A stretch of 64,000 bases of DNA from Thermodesulfovibrio sp. 3462-1 (GTDB lineage Bacteria > Nitrospirota > Thermodesulfovibrionia > Thermodesulfovibrionales > Thermodesulfovibrionaceae), in NCBI RefSeq assembly GCF_040451425.1, contig NZ_CP144374.1, forward strand, positions 620,001 through 684,000, given 5' to 3'. The notes below the pieces were generated by a model. That model was given only the letters and a program-made list of their open reading frames with translations, was not told where the DNA came from and did not search any database. Positions 32,717-40,736 of this stretch are shown piece by piece (position 1 is the stretch's first letter; each line of letters starts with the position of its first letter). Position numbers and translations under genes: made by a program.

Positions 32717-34177
32717 TTATCGTCTCGGAAGCATTACTATAAATGTTGTTCCCTGTCCAGGAGTACTGTCCACACATATACAGCCATCGTGGTCTTTGAT
32801 TAATTCTTGAGTTATAAAAAGTCCTAATCCTGAACCTTTGTTTTCTTTAGTAGTGAAGAATGGTTCAAAGATTTTTGAGATGTTCTCTTGAGGAATGCCA
32901 GGTCCATTGTCTTTTACCTCTAAGATAACGAACTCTTTATTAAGAGAAATTTCTCCTACACATTTTCCTTCTTTTTTAAGAAACAGATATTTATCAAGAG
33001 CTTCCTGGCTGTATGAGTAAGCCCTGATTTTTACTTCTCCTTGTAGTGCAGATGCCTGGATAGCGTTTTTAATAAGATTCAAAAGAACCTGCTGAATTCG
33101 TTGTTTATCCGCATATATTGTAAGATTTTCTTCTACATCAATAATTAAGTTAATTTTTGTTGGGATTTCACCTTTAATTAAAACAATCGTTTCTTCAATT
33201 AAATTCTGTGCAGAAATGTTTTCCTTCTGCAGTTCTTTTCTTCTTGAAAAATCAAGGACTGTTTTTATAATGTTTTTAGCTCTCTCAGTCTGAGATTCTA
33301 TTGCATGAAGAAGTTCTTTTTTATATTCAGTATCTGCTTCTTCAAATTCTTCAATAAGTATCTGACATGATGTTGAAATGTTAGATAAAGGATTGTTAAG
33401 TTCATGGGCAATTCCAGAAAGCAGTGTTCCAAGAGAAGACAGTTTTTCAGCCTGTATAAGCTGTTTTTGTTTTGATTCAAGTTCTTTTAAAACTTTATTA
33501 AAAGTATCTACAAGTGAAAGAATTTCTTTATCATTAGATTTAACTTCAATAGAATATATTTTACCCTCTGCGATCTTTTTCATTTTATCTTCAAGCTCTT
33601 TCAATGGTTTTGAAATTAATCTTGTAAGACCTAAACCAAAAGAAATAAATGGGATGACAAAAAATATGATTATCAAAAAAATACTGTATTTCAAGATGTT
33701 ATTCAGACTGTCTTTTATTAATCTACGTTCTGTTGTTTTAATATTTTCTGCAATATGGGTAAGCATTTTACCTTTTTCCCTTATTGACTGTTCAAGATTA
33801 TGAACCGAGGGAGAATTTATTTTTTCTTTTAACTGTAACATTAGTAATTCATAAATTTGCAGAGTATTTGATAATTCTTTAATTGATTTTTCTATTTTTA
33901 ATCCTTCAAATTTTTGATCAGTGATAAAATTTTTAACAGTCTTAATGTACTCTAAGTTGTCACGATAGTCTGTTTCATTTCTATAAAGAAAAAAATTCTT
34001 CTCTGTTCTTCTTATTTCCTGAATTGTTTCAAATAAATTAAAGATACTCTCTTCCACCTCTATTTTTTGTTTGATTAGCCATATATCATATAGAACAACC
34101 ACTGATAAACCGATAGTAACAAGGATTCCACTAATGTAAAAAAGCATTATTTTTTGTGCAATGCTTTTAGGAAACAT
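32717..34177 (-). CDS. Sensor histidine kinase, partner of the NtrC-type regulator
   Basis: 486 residues. Two membrane helices (about 10-32 and 165-190) bracket a roughly 130-residue helical periplasmic region (a four-helix-bundle type sensor). HAMP about 190-240 and a coiled linker follow, then HisKA with SGIAHELNNPLSNIS, N box NLIKNAIQAS, DNGPGIPQENISKIFEPFFTT and GSGLGLFITQELI. This is a complete inner-membrane kinase. It is the first gene of a minus-strand operon and is divergent from the small FAEAGEF gene at 34343; the shared gap carries the palindrome and a sigma-54 promoter. Confidence 0.92.
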   Translation of the reverse strand: MFPKSIAQKIMLFYISGILVTIGLSVVVLYDIWLIKQKIEVEESIFNLFETIQEIRRTEKNFFLYRNETDYRDNLEYIKTVKNFITDQKFEGLKIEKSIKELSNTLQIYELLMLQLKEKINSPSVHNLEQSIREKGKMLTHIAENIKTTERRLIKDSLNNILKYSIFLIIIFFVIPFISFGLGLTRLISKPLKELEDKMKKIAEGKIYSIEVKSNDKEILSLVDTFNKVLKELESKQKQLIQAEKLSSLGTLLSGIAHELNNPLSNISTSCQILIEEFEEADTEYKKELLHAIESQTERAKNIIKTVLDFSRRKELQKENISAQNLIEETIVLIKGEIPTKINLIIDVEENLTIYADKQRIQQVLLNLIKNAIQASALQGEVKIRAYSYSQEALDKYLFLKKEGKCVGEISLNKEFVILEVKDNGPGIPQENISKIFEPFFTTKENKGSGLGLFITQELIKDHDGCICVDSTPGQGTTFIVMLPRR

Positions 34178-34199
34178 AGTTTAATTTAAAATATATAGA

Positions 34200-34212
34200 T
34201 TGCAAAATGCAA
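34200..34212. promoter_or_regulatory. 13-bp palindrome, probable regulator (enhancer) site
   Basis: TTGCAAAATGCAA, a near-perfect palindrome. Its reverse complement TTGCATTTTGCAA differs at one base from the site at 36552 and at two from the site at 36573. It lies about 100 bp upstream of the predicted start of the sigma-54 promoter at 34288, the usual distance for NtrC-type enhancer binding. A weaker likeness lies about 20 bp nearer the promoter. Confidence 0.6.
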
Positions 34213-34287
34213 CAATTAGTTTATTTCTGAAACAATTGATGAGAATTATTAATAGTAAAAACTTAGGTAATTTAAGAAGATTCTTTC

Positions 34288-34302
34288 TGGCATAAAAAAT
34301 GC
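34288..34302 (+). promoter_or_regulatory. Sigma-54 (-24/-12) promoter
   Basis: TGGCATAAAAAATGC has GG and GC exactly 10 bp apart, the invariant spacing of sigma-54 promoters. It lies 41 bp before the ATG at 34343, and an NtrC-type activator is encoded next door. Confidence 0.75.
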
Positions 34303-34342
34303 TAATTTATTTATTAGAAAATTTAAAGAGGGGGTTTAAAAA

Positions 34343-34510
34343 ATGTTTAAAAAAATTGTACAACTTTTTGAAAATTTATTTGTAGCTATTAGTTTTGCTG
34401 AGGCAGGAGAGTTTGATACAGCCAGAGAAATTCTGAGACAGCAAGATATCCATAGAAAAAAAGACAGGGTAAGGCCTCAGCAGCATATAAGACCCAGTAT
34501 GAGAGCTTAG
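34343..34510 (+). CDS. Small FAEAGEF-motif protein (55 residues)
   Basis: Encodes MFKKIVQLFENLFVAISFAE and on to 55 residues, with an AGAGGGGG ribosome site 12 bp upstream. The segment SFAEAGEFDTAREILRQ closely matches residues 17-33 of the larger protein at 36692 (TFAEAGEFYTAQQILRK); both genes follow similar -24/-12 promoters. The C-terminal third is short and strongly basic (HRKKDRVRPQQHIRPSMRA). No membrane segment or signal peptide. I do not recognise a named family. It is convergent with the receiver-Lon gene, which ends 23 bp away. Confidence 0.7.
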   Translation: MFKKIVQLFENLFVAISFAEAGEFDTAREILRQQDIHRKKDRVRPQQHIRPSMRA

Positions 34511-34513
34511 TAA

Positions 34514-34532
34514 AAGGGGCTATATGCCCCTT
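34514..34532. terminator. Bidirectional hairpin terminator
   Basis: AAGGGGC, a five-base loop TATAT, and GCCCCTT form a 7-bp stem between two convergent genes. On the minus strand it is followed by a run of T. It should end both the small gene and the lon-like gene. Confidence 0.7.
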
Positions 34533-34533
34533 C

Positions 34534-36537
34534 TTAAATCAACACTATATTAACTACATCTTCAATCTTTTCCATAAATATAATTTTCAATCCTCTTTTA
34601 AAGTCTTCTGGTAGATTATCAATATCTACTTTGTTTCTGTGAGGAACTATGACTGTTTTGACTCCTGCTCTTTTTGCTGCTAAAATTTTTTCTTTAATAC
34701 CTCCAACAGGAAGTATTCTTCCACTCAAGGTAAGCTCTCCTGTAATTGCAATATCTCTTCTTGCAGGCCTATTTGTAAATAGGGAAATTAAAGCCATTGC
34801 TATTGTTGCTCCTGCTGAAGGGCCATCTTTGGGAATTGCTCCCTGAGGAACATGAATGTGTATGTCCTGATTCTCAAATATCTCCTCTGAAATACCAAAC
34901 ACAGAAGCATTGCTTTTTATATAGCTCAGCGCTGCCTGGGCAGATTCTCTCATTATGTTTCCAAGAGAACCAGTAAGAATTAGTTCTCTTTTGCCTTTCA
35001 TTTTGGCTGCTTCCACAAATATTATGTCACCGCCTGTTTCTGTCCATACAAGTCCGGTAACAACGCCAACTCTGTTTTTTGCATCAGCCACTTCAAAGTA
35101 ATATCTTCTTGGACCAAGATATTTTTCCACCATTTCTGGAGTTATTTTTACTGGAGTTTTTGGCTTACTTCCTTTTACAATTTCGGTTGCCAGTTTTCTG
35201 CATATTGTTGCGATCATTCTTTCAAGATTTCTTATTCCAGCTTCTCTTGTATATTCCTGAATAATTTTTAAAATAGCCTCCTCAGTAAACGCAGGAGGAA
35301 ACTCAGTAAGACCCTGCTCAGTTATCTGTTTGGGAATTAAATGTTTCAATGCTATGTTTTTCTTTTCTTCTTCTGTGTATCCTGAAAACTCTATGACCTC
35401 CATTCTGTCAAGCAGAGCTGGTTGAATATTATCAGGTATATTTGCTGTTACTATAAACATAACTCCTGAAAGGTCAAAGGGAACATCAAGGTAATGGTCA
35501 ATAAATGCATAGTTTTGCTCGGGGTCAAGAGCTTCAAGAAGCGCTGAAGCAGGGTCTCCTTTGAAATCCTGACAGATTTTGTCAATCTCATCAAGCATTA
35601 AAACAGGATTAGCAACACCTGTTCTTCTAATTTCTTCTATAATTCTGCCTGGTTTTGCACCTGCATAGGTTCTTCTGTGCCCTCTTATTTCTGCCTCATC
35701 TTTTATTCCACCGAGTGAGATTCTTGCAAATTTTCTTCCAAGAGCATCAGCGATTGATTTTCCGAGAGATGTTTTTCCTGTTCCAGGAGGACCTGCAAAG
35801 CATAGAATTGAACCTTTTGTGGAAATTGTTGAAACTCTGTCTTCTGATGCCTGTTTTATTGATAGCTTTACTTCTTCTATTTTAAAAGGTTTGGCAATAT
35901 AATGAAAGGCTCCTCTTTTTATTGCTTCAACTGCATTGTCCACAGCAGCATAGGCTGTTATCATTATAACTTTTGTATTTGGATATTTTGCTTTTACTTT
36001 ATCAAGTATAGCAAAGCCATCTAATCCCTCCATTTTGATATCAGTAAGCACTATTTCAAATTCTTGTTCATCAAGAAGTTTGAAAGCTTCTGCACCATTT
36101 TTAGCAGTAACCACTTCGTAGTTTTCTTTTTTTAAAATGTGTTCAAGGTTTTTCCTCGCTATTTCTTCATCATCAACTATTAATATTCTTGGATTCCGAT
36201 TTGAAGATAAAATTTTTACCGCAAGATGCTCAAGAATTCTATTTTTTACTCCATAAAGACCATAATGTCTTTCATTCAAAATTCTTTCTGCTCTTTCCAG
36301 GTCAAGATTATCAGCTGTTTTTTTATTCCATGGAAGTGTTGTAAGGTATTCTATGTAGGTTAGACTAATAGTGTATTCTGCTGCTGTAGGATTCATCTTG
36401 GAAAGTAAATCAAGCTCTGCAAGTGCAATATCTCTTACCTGAGAAGGCATTTCGGATTGAAAAATTTTTCTTCTCAGTTCTTCAACTATAGTATTCTTGT
36501 TTTCTTCGCTATGATCTGTTTTTTTGAAAATTTTCAT
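34534..36537 (-). CDS. Lon protease with a CheY-like receiver inserted before the P-loop
   Basis: 667 residues. Residues 1-112 are the last helices before and the first helix of the Lon AAA+ module ([49 protein letters not shown]). The N-terminal substrate-binding domain of Lon is absent. Residues about 117-235 are a full receiver (VDDEE 121-125, phospho-acceptor D166, T194, K216). The Lon sequence then resumes: Walker [10 protein letters not shown] at 249, Walker B VLMLDEID at 312, and the S16 protease with S574 (KDGPSAGA) and K615 (GGIKEKIL). All active residues are kept, so it should be an ATP-dependent protease gated by phosphorylation. Its receiver is a close match to that of the regulator at 31372. 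Divergent from 36692. Confidence 0.93.
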   Translation of the reverse strand: MKIFKKTDHSEENKNTIVEELRRKIFQSEMPSQVRDIALAELDLLSKMNPTAAEYTISLTYIEYLTTLPWNKKTADNLDLERAERILNERHYGLYGVKNRILEHLAVKILSSNRNPRILIVDDEEIARKNLEHILKKENYEVVTAKNGAEAFKLLDEQEFEIVLTDIKMEGLDGFAILDKVKAKYPNTKVIMITAYAAVDNAVEAIKRGAFHYIAKPFKIEEVKLSIKQASEDRVSTISTKGSILCFAGPPGTGKTSLGKSIADALGRKFARISLGGIKDEAEIRGHRRTYAGAKPGRIIEEIRRTGVANPVLMLDEIDKICQDFKGDPASALLEALDPEQNYAFIDHYLDVPFDLSGVMFIVTANIPDNIQPALLDRMEVIEFSGYTEEEKKNIALKHLIPKQITEQGLTEFPPAFTEEAILKIIQEYTREAGIRNLERMIATICRKLATEIVKGSKPKTPVKITPEMVEKYLGPRRYYFEVADAKNRVGVVTGLVWTETGGDIIFVEAAKMKGKRELILTGSLGNIMRESAQAALSYIKSNASVFGISEEIFENQDIHIHVPQGAIPKDGPSAGATIAMALISLFTNRPARRDIAITGELTLSGRILPVGGIKEKILAAKRAGVKTVIVPHRNKVDIDNLPEDFKRGLKIIFMEKIEDVVNIVLI

Positions 36538-36551
36538 TTTTGTTCTCTTTA

Positions 36552-36585
36552 TTGCATTTTACAAATATGGCGATGCAATTTGCAA
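36552..36585. promoter_or_regulatory. Two 13-bp regulator sites 21 bp apart
   Basis: TTGCATTTTACAA (36552-36564) and ATGCAATTTGCAA (36573-36585) match the palindrome at 34200 (reverse complement TTGCATTTTGCAA) at 12 and 11 of 13 positions. Their centres are 21 bp apart, two helical turns. They lie about 95-120 bp upstream of the predicted start from the -24/-12 element at 36650 and also just upstream of the receiver-Lon start at 36537. Confidence 0.6.
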
Positions 36586-36649
36586 CATAAAATTTTTTGT
36601 TCTGAAAAATTTCTTAACTAAAATCAAATAATTTACTCAATTAAATTTC

Positions 36650-36664
36650 TGGCATAGTAATTGT
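36650..36664 (+). promoter_or_regulatory. Probable sigma-54 promoter (variant -12)
   Basis: TGGCATAGTAATTGT keeps TGGCAT at -24, the same as the element at 34288, and TTG with the correct 10-bp spacing; the -12 GC is GT. It lies 28 bp before the ATG at 36692. Confidence 0.6.
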
Positions 36665-36691
36665 TTATTTAAAAAAGTGGAGGGATTGAAG

Positions 36692-37114
36692 ATGAGAATA
36701 AAAGATTTGATAAGCAAATTTGAAAATTATATGTCAGCCGTCACTTTTGCTGAGGCAGGAGAGTTTTATACAGCCCAGCAAATTTTAAGAAAAAAGCCTG
36801 ATATTGTGGTAATTATTTCAGGAACTCAAGAGGATGAGTATTCATTAAAGTACGCTTTAAATTTAAGCAAAAGAGTGAGTGGTCTATTAAGAGTTTTATG
36901 GAAAAAAGAAGTTTCAACAAATCATATAAAAAAATTAAAGGATGGGGATGTGAACTATGAAATTTTGCAGTATGATAGTTTTTCAGAACAAAAGATAAGA
37001 AATCTTTTAGAGAAAGCTGATCTTATAATTACAGCAGATGAAAAAATCTTAGGAAGACTTTCAAATGGTTATGTAGTTTTTGTTCAACCAAATAAAAATT
37101 TAATAGGAGGTTAA
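36692..37114 (+). CDS. FAEAGEF-motif protein with a USP-like domain
   Basis: 140 residues from the ATG at 36692, which has GGAGGG 7 bp upstream; a GTG 15 bp earlier lies in the ribosome site. Residues 1-35 (KDLISKFENYMSAVTFAEAGEFYTAQQILRKK) match the small protein at 34343. The rest looks like a shortened universal stress protein: IVVIISGTQEDEYSLKYALNLSKRVSG is the first strand and helix, but the ATP-binding glycine loop is reduced to ADEKILGRLSNGYVVFV. First gene of an operon with a two-helix membrane protein and a TauE permease (spacings 1 and 24 bp). Role unknown; probably cytoplasmic partner or sensor for the transporter. Confidence 0.75.
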   Translation: MRIKDLISKFENYMSAVTFAEAGEFYTAQQILRKKPDIVVIISGTQEDEYSLKYALNLSKRVSGLLRVLWKKEVSTNHIKKLKDGDVNYEILQYDSFSEQKIRNLLEKADLIITADEKILGRLSNGYVVFVQPNKNLIGG

Positions 37115-37115
37115 G

Positions 37116-37409
37116 ATGCCAAGAAAAAACAAATCTTTATTTAAGCTGTTGTTTTATGGTGCAATTACCGTAACTCTCTATGCAGGTTTATTTCTGAATG
37201 AGCCAATAGTAAAGTCATTATGTGCAAGAGGAGGCTTATATGCTTTATTTCCAGTGGTAACTGCTTTTATTTTCTCTTTTGTCCATGGTAACTTTACAAA
37301 CTATTTCTGGCAGACGCTTGGAATTGAAGCAAAGAAGAAGAGAGTTGAATTGACAGAACATGACAGAGCTGTTGAGAGAAAAGAGATCAGAACTCAGTTA
37401 CGAGCATAA
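37116..37409 (+). CDS. Small two-helix membrane protein of the TauE operon
   Basis: 97 residues. Two hydrophobic helices (FKLLFYGAITVTLYAGLFL and GLYALFPVVTAFIFSFVHGNF) and a charged cytoplasmic tail (KKKRVELTEHDRAVERKEIRTQ). AGGAGG precedes the ATG. It begins 1 bp after the FAEAGEF/USP-like gene and ends 24 bp before the TauE gene. I do not recognise the family; the position suggests a small subunit or regulator of the permease. Confidence 0.7.
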   Translation: MPRKNKSLFKLLFYGAITVTLYAGLFLNEPIVKSLCARGGLYALFPVVTAFIFSFVHGNFTNYFWQTLGIEAKKKRVELTEHDRAVERKEIRTQLRA

Positions 37410-37433
37410 AAAATAAGGAAAGGAGGATAAAAA

Positions 37434-38519
37434 ATGATTGAACTTACAACAAATTTTGTTGATTTAAACTGGATGAATGTGATGTATTTATTTTTTGTAG
37501 GACTTGTAGGAGGACTTGTAAGCGGATTTATTGGTTCAGGTGGAGCTTTTGTTCTGACACCCGGCATGATGAGCATGGGTGTTCCAGGACTTGTAGCTGT
37601 TGCATCAAATATGTGTCATAAGTTTCCAAAGGCACTTGTAGGAGCTATAAAAAGAACTAAATTCGGTCAGGTTGATGTTAAACTCGGTCTTGTTATGGGA
37701 GCCTCTGCTGAGGCAGGAGTTTTGTTCGGTGCTCATGTTCAGGAATACATAAAGAAGACATTTGGTGATGTAGGTTCAAATCTCTATGTGAGTGCGGCTT
37801 TTGTTGTTGTCCTTAGCATTGTGGGTACATATGTGCTTTTAGATGCGATAAAGACCAAAAATAATGATAAAGCAAAAAAACCAGAAGAAACTACAAAAAT
37901 TGCAAAGTGGCTTCAGTCAATCTATATTCCAGGAACTATGGTTTATTTCAGAAGCCTAAATGCAAAAGTCTCTGTTCTTTTTACAATTCCACTTGGCTTT
38001 GCAACAGGCATGCTTGCAGCCACAATAGCAGTAGGAGGATTTATCGGAGTTCCTGCTATGATGTATGTGCTTGGTGTACCAGCAATAATGGCATCTGCAA
38101 CTGAACTTGTTATTGCCTTTGTTATGGGTCTTGTTGGTTCTTTCAAATATGCAATGAGTGGTTTTGTTGATATAAGGCTTGCAATGATAATTCTGGCAGG
38201 TTCTCTTTTCGGTGTTCAACTTGGAGCAATAGGAACAACCTATGTTAAAGATTATATGATTAAAATCGTCATGGGAGTTATCATGCTAATTGTACTTGTT
38301 AGCAGAGGTTTAATGATTCCAGTTTATCTCGGTCAGCTTGGAATAATATCTCCTTTATCAGTAGCTACAGTTACAACACTTAAAACTTTAAGTTTTGCTA
38401 TTATGGTAACAGCTCTTGTAGTGGGAGCAGGAATTATATGTATGGCATTGTTTAAGGGTTTACGGGAAGAAAGGAAAATTCAGAAGATTGTTGCAACCTC
38501 TTCAGTCACAGTTAAGTAG
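37434..38519 (+). CDS. TauE/SafE-family permease
   Basis: 361 residues, larger than the usual 250-270. Eight or nine helices, the repeat turns FVGLVGGLVSGFIGSGGAFVLTP and AVGGFIGVPAMMYVLGVPA, and a cytoplasmic loop of about 60 residues between the halves (about 145-180, KTKNNDKAKKPEETTK). It probably exports or exchanges a sulfur oxyanion, as other members do with sulfite, sulfoacetate or thiosulfate. AAAGGAGG precedes the start. It is the last gene before a strong terminator and the third gene of the sigma-54 operon. Confidence 0.85.
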   Translation: MIELTTNFVDLNWMNVMYLFFVGLVGGLVSGFIGSGGAFVLTPGMMSMGVPGLVAVASNMCHKFPKALVGAIKRTKFGQVDVKLGLVMGASAEAGVLFGAHVQEYIKKTFGDVGSNLYVSAAFVVVLSIVGTYVLLDAIKTKNNDKAKKPEETTKIAKWLQSIYIPGTMVYFRSLNAKVSVLFTIPLGFATGMLAATIAVGGFIGVPAMMYVLGVPAIMASATELVIAFVMGLVGSFKYAMSGFVDIRLAMIILAGSLFGVQLGAIGTTYVKDYMIKIVMGVIMLIVLVSRGLMIPVYLGQLGIISPLSVATVTTLKTLSFAIMVTALVVGAGIICMALFKGLREERKIQKIVATSSVTVK

Positions 38520-38531
38520 AATTTTAAACCT

Positions 38532-38566
38532 AAAAAAGGGGTGGAATAAATCCCCCCCCTTTTTTA
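38532..38566 (+). terminator. Rho-independent terminator after the TauE permease
   Basis: AAAAAAGGGG pairs with CCCC TTTTTT across a loop containing GTGGAATAAAT, followed by a T-rich tract. The stress-protein gene downstream must then have its own promoter or rely on read-through. Confidence 0.8.
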
Positions 38567-38597
38567 TATAATTTTAAAAAATACATAGGAGGCAAAG

Positions 38598-39452
38598 ATG
38601 GCTCTTTACAGAAGAATGCTTGTATGCATTGATGGCTCAGAGGAAAGTTTCCATGCTTTTGAAGAGGCTGTTAGATTTGCAAAAGAAAAAAACATTACAG
38701 TCTTTGTCCTGACTGTTGCTCCATCCTATTATGGAGATTTAAGTCTTGTAGGTATTGGAGTATCTGTTGAGGAGATCTGTAAACCTTATAAGGAAAATCT
38801 TTCAAAAGCTAAAGATATAGCTGAGAAACATCAAGTTCTCGTGAAAACTCTTTATGAAGAAGGAGAACCCTTTGAAAAGATTATTGATGTAGGTGAGGAA
38901 ATCTCAGCAGACTTAATAATTATGGGCAAAAAAGGTATAAGCGCTCTTCAGCAGGTTTTAATTGGAAGCGTGACAGAACGAGTGATTGGTTATAGTAATA
39001 CTGATGTTTTAGTTGTCCCGAAGAATTCAACGATCAAATGGAACAGATGCCTTGTGGCTGTTGATATTTCAAAATATGGAGAAAAAGTTTGCAATAAAGC
39101 AATAGAGATTGCAAGAGATTTTCAATCAGAGATAAATCTGATTTCTGTGGTAGAAGTTCCTTCAGCAGTTTTTGCAGTGAAGCCTGAACTTTATGATGAA
39201 CAGGTAAATAAAACAAAAAAATATTTAAAAGAGCTTGAACTTAAATTTCACGGTGAAAACATATCTCCCAGAATTTTTATAGAAGAAGGAGAGCCTTATA
39301 AAAAGATTCTTGAGAAGGCAGATGAGATTCAAGCTGATATTATTGTTGTGAGCTCTCATGGAAGAACAGGACTTAAAAGGCTTCTTATGGGAAGCGTATG
39401 CCAGAGAGTAATCGGGCTTTCAAAGATACCTGTCTTAGTTGTGAAATCATAA
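38598..39452 (+). CDS. Tandem universal stress protein (two UspA domains)
   Basis: 284 residues, two UspA domains. The first (1-142) starts RRMLVCIDGSEESFHAFEEAV and holds GKKGISALQQVLIGSVTERVI; the second (145-284) starts NRCLVAVDISKYGEKVCNKAI and ends SSHGRTGLKRLLMGSVCQRVI. Both ATP loops are intact. AGGAGGC precedes the ATG. The next gene begins immediately after its TAA. It is the paralogue of the protein at 26707. Confidence 0.93.
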   Translation: MALYRRMLVCIDGSEESFHAFEEAVRFAKEKNITVFVLTVAPSYYGDLSLVGIGVSVEEICKPYKENLSKAKDIAEKHQVLVKTLYEEGEPFEKIIDVGEEISADLIIMGKKGISALQQVLIGSVTERVIGYSNTDVLVVPKNSTIKWNRCLVAVDISKYGEKVCNKAIEIARDFQSEINLISVVEVPSAVFAVKPELYDEQVNKTKKYLKELELKFHGENISPRIFIEEGEPYKKILEKADEIQADIIVVSSHGRTGLKRLLMGSVCQRVIGLSKIPVLVVKS

Positions 39453-40043
39453 ATGAAATATTTCATATCAGGTTGGGCAGGATTTAGAGAAGCACTGAAT
39501 GTGCCAGAGGACTGGCATTTTTTAGCTCCTTTTATTGATTTAGATGAAGTGGGGATTTTAGACTTTTTTAATGATAAATCAGGCAATATACTTATTGGCT
39601 GGTCAACAGGTGGACATATTGTTCTTAAACATTTTCACTTTTTTTCTGAAAAATTTGAAAAAATTTTTATTATTGCAGGATTCAAAAAGTTTACCGATTA
39701 CATTCATCCAAAAATTATAAAAAGAATGATTCAAAAAATGGATAGTGAACCACAGGATGTTATAAAAGAATTTCATTTAAATGCAGGATTAAAACCTTAT
39801 ATTCCTGAAAATATCAATAAACATGCACTTATTGAGGGTTTAAAATTTTTAATTAATTCTGATTTTGAATATTTAAGCTGTGAAAAAAACAACATAACAC
39901 TTCTTCATGGAAGCATGGATAAAATTCTGCCTCCAAAAGCTTTACATGATTTAAAAAAACTATGCCCTTTTGCTCAGGCTTATGTTATATCCGGTTTTCA
40001 CTGGATTCCCTTTAAAGTTTTAAATTCTATTTTACATTCCTAA
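39453..40043 (+). CDS. Alpha/beta hydrolase, BioH/BioG-like esterase candidate
   Basis: 196 residues, small for the fold. Catalytic triad visible: S51 in IGWSTGGH (nucleophile elbow), D156 in HGSMDKILPP and H183 in GFHWIP. The layout (short lid, ISGW start, GWSTGG elbow) resembles pimeloyl-ACP methyl-ester esterases BioH/BioG, and bioF lies 10 kb away, but they are not in one operon. The ATG directly follows the TAA of the stress protein, so it is co-translated with it. Substrate unproven. Its last 12 bp overlap the convergent livF end. Confidence 0.6.
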   Translation: MKYFISGWAGFREALNVPEDWHFLAPFIDLDEVGILDFFNDKSGNILIGWSTGGHIVLKHFHFFSEKFEKIFIIAGFKKFTDYIHPKIIKRMIQKMDSEPQDVIKEFHLNAGLKPYIPENINKHALIEGLKFLINSDFEYLSCEKNNITLLHGSMDKILPPKALHDLKKLCPFAQAYVISGFHWIPFKVLNSILHS

Positions 40044-40736
40044 ATAAGTTTCTTTTATTTGCGGATGTTCAAGAAGCTCCTTTGAACGTCCTGATATTTT
40101 TATTTCTCCAACTTCCATAACATATGCTCTGTCACTTATTTCCAGCGCCATATGAACATCCTGTTCAACCAGTAAAATACTTACTCCAGATTTATTGATT
40201 TTTTTTACGACATCAACAAGTATTTCAACTATTGTTGGAGCAAGTCCCAATGTAAATTCATCAATTAAAAGAAGTTCTGGCTCATTCATAAGAGCTCTTC
40301 CTATTGCAAGCATCTGTTGTTCTCCCCCAGAAAGGTCTCCTCCAAGATGATTTTTTCTTTCATAAAGTCTTGGTAAAATGGAAAAAACTTTTTCCATTCT
40401 TTCTTTTAATCCGTTTCTTCTGCGATATGCTCCTATTTCAAGATTTTCTTTTACAGTCATACCAGAAAATATCCTTCTTCTTTCCGGGCATAGACTTATT
40501 CCCATTTTTACAATTTTGTCTGGTGAAAGATTGGCAATGTTTTCATCTTTAAAAATAATTTCTCCACTCCATACTCTTAACCTTCCTACAATTGCTCTCA
40601 TCAGCGTGCTTTTCCCTGCACCATTTGAGCCAAGAAGAGCAACTATTTCACCTTTGTTGATTTCAAGAGAAATATTTCTTAATATATGTAAATCACCGTA
40701 GCCTGTATTGAGATTTTTTATTTCAAAGAATTTCAT
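40032..40736 (-). CDS. livF: Branched-chain amino-acid ABC transporter ATPase LivF
   Basis: 234 residues. Walker A GSNGAGKST, signature LSGGEQQMLAIGRALM and Walker B LLLIDEFTLGLAP are intact. The short C-terminus and KMGISLCPERRRIFSGMTVKENLEIGA are typical of LivF. Start codon overlaps the end of livG by one base. It is the last gene of livHMGF and is convergent with the hydrolase at 39453. It powers uptake with LivG. Confidence 0.94.
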   Translation of the reverse strand: MKFFEIKNLNTGYGDLHILRNISLEINKGEIVALLGSNGAGKSTLMRAIVGRLRVWSGEIIFKDENIANLSPDKIVKMGISLCPERRRIFSGMTVKENLEIGAYRRRNGLKERMEKVFSILPRLYERKNHLGGDLSGGEQQMLAIGRALMNEPELLLIDEFTLGLAPTIVEILVDVVKKINKSGVSILLVEQDVHMALEISDRAYVMEVGEIKISGRSKELLEHPQIKETYLGM

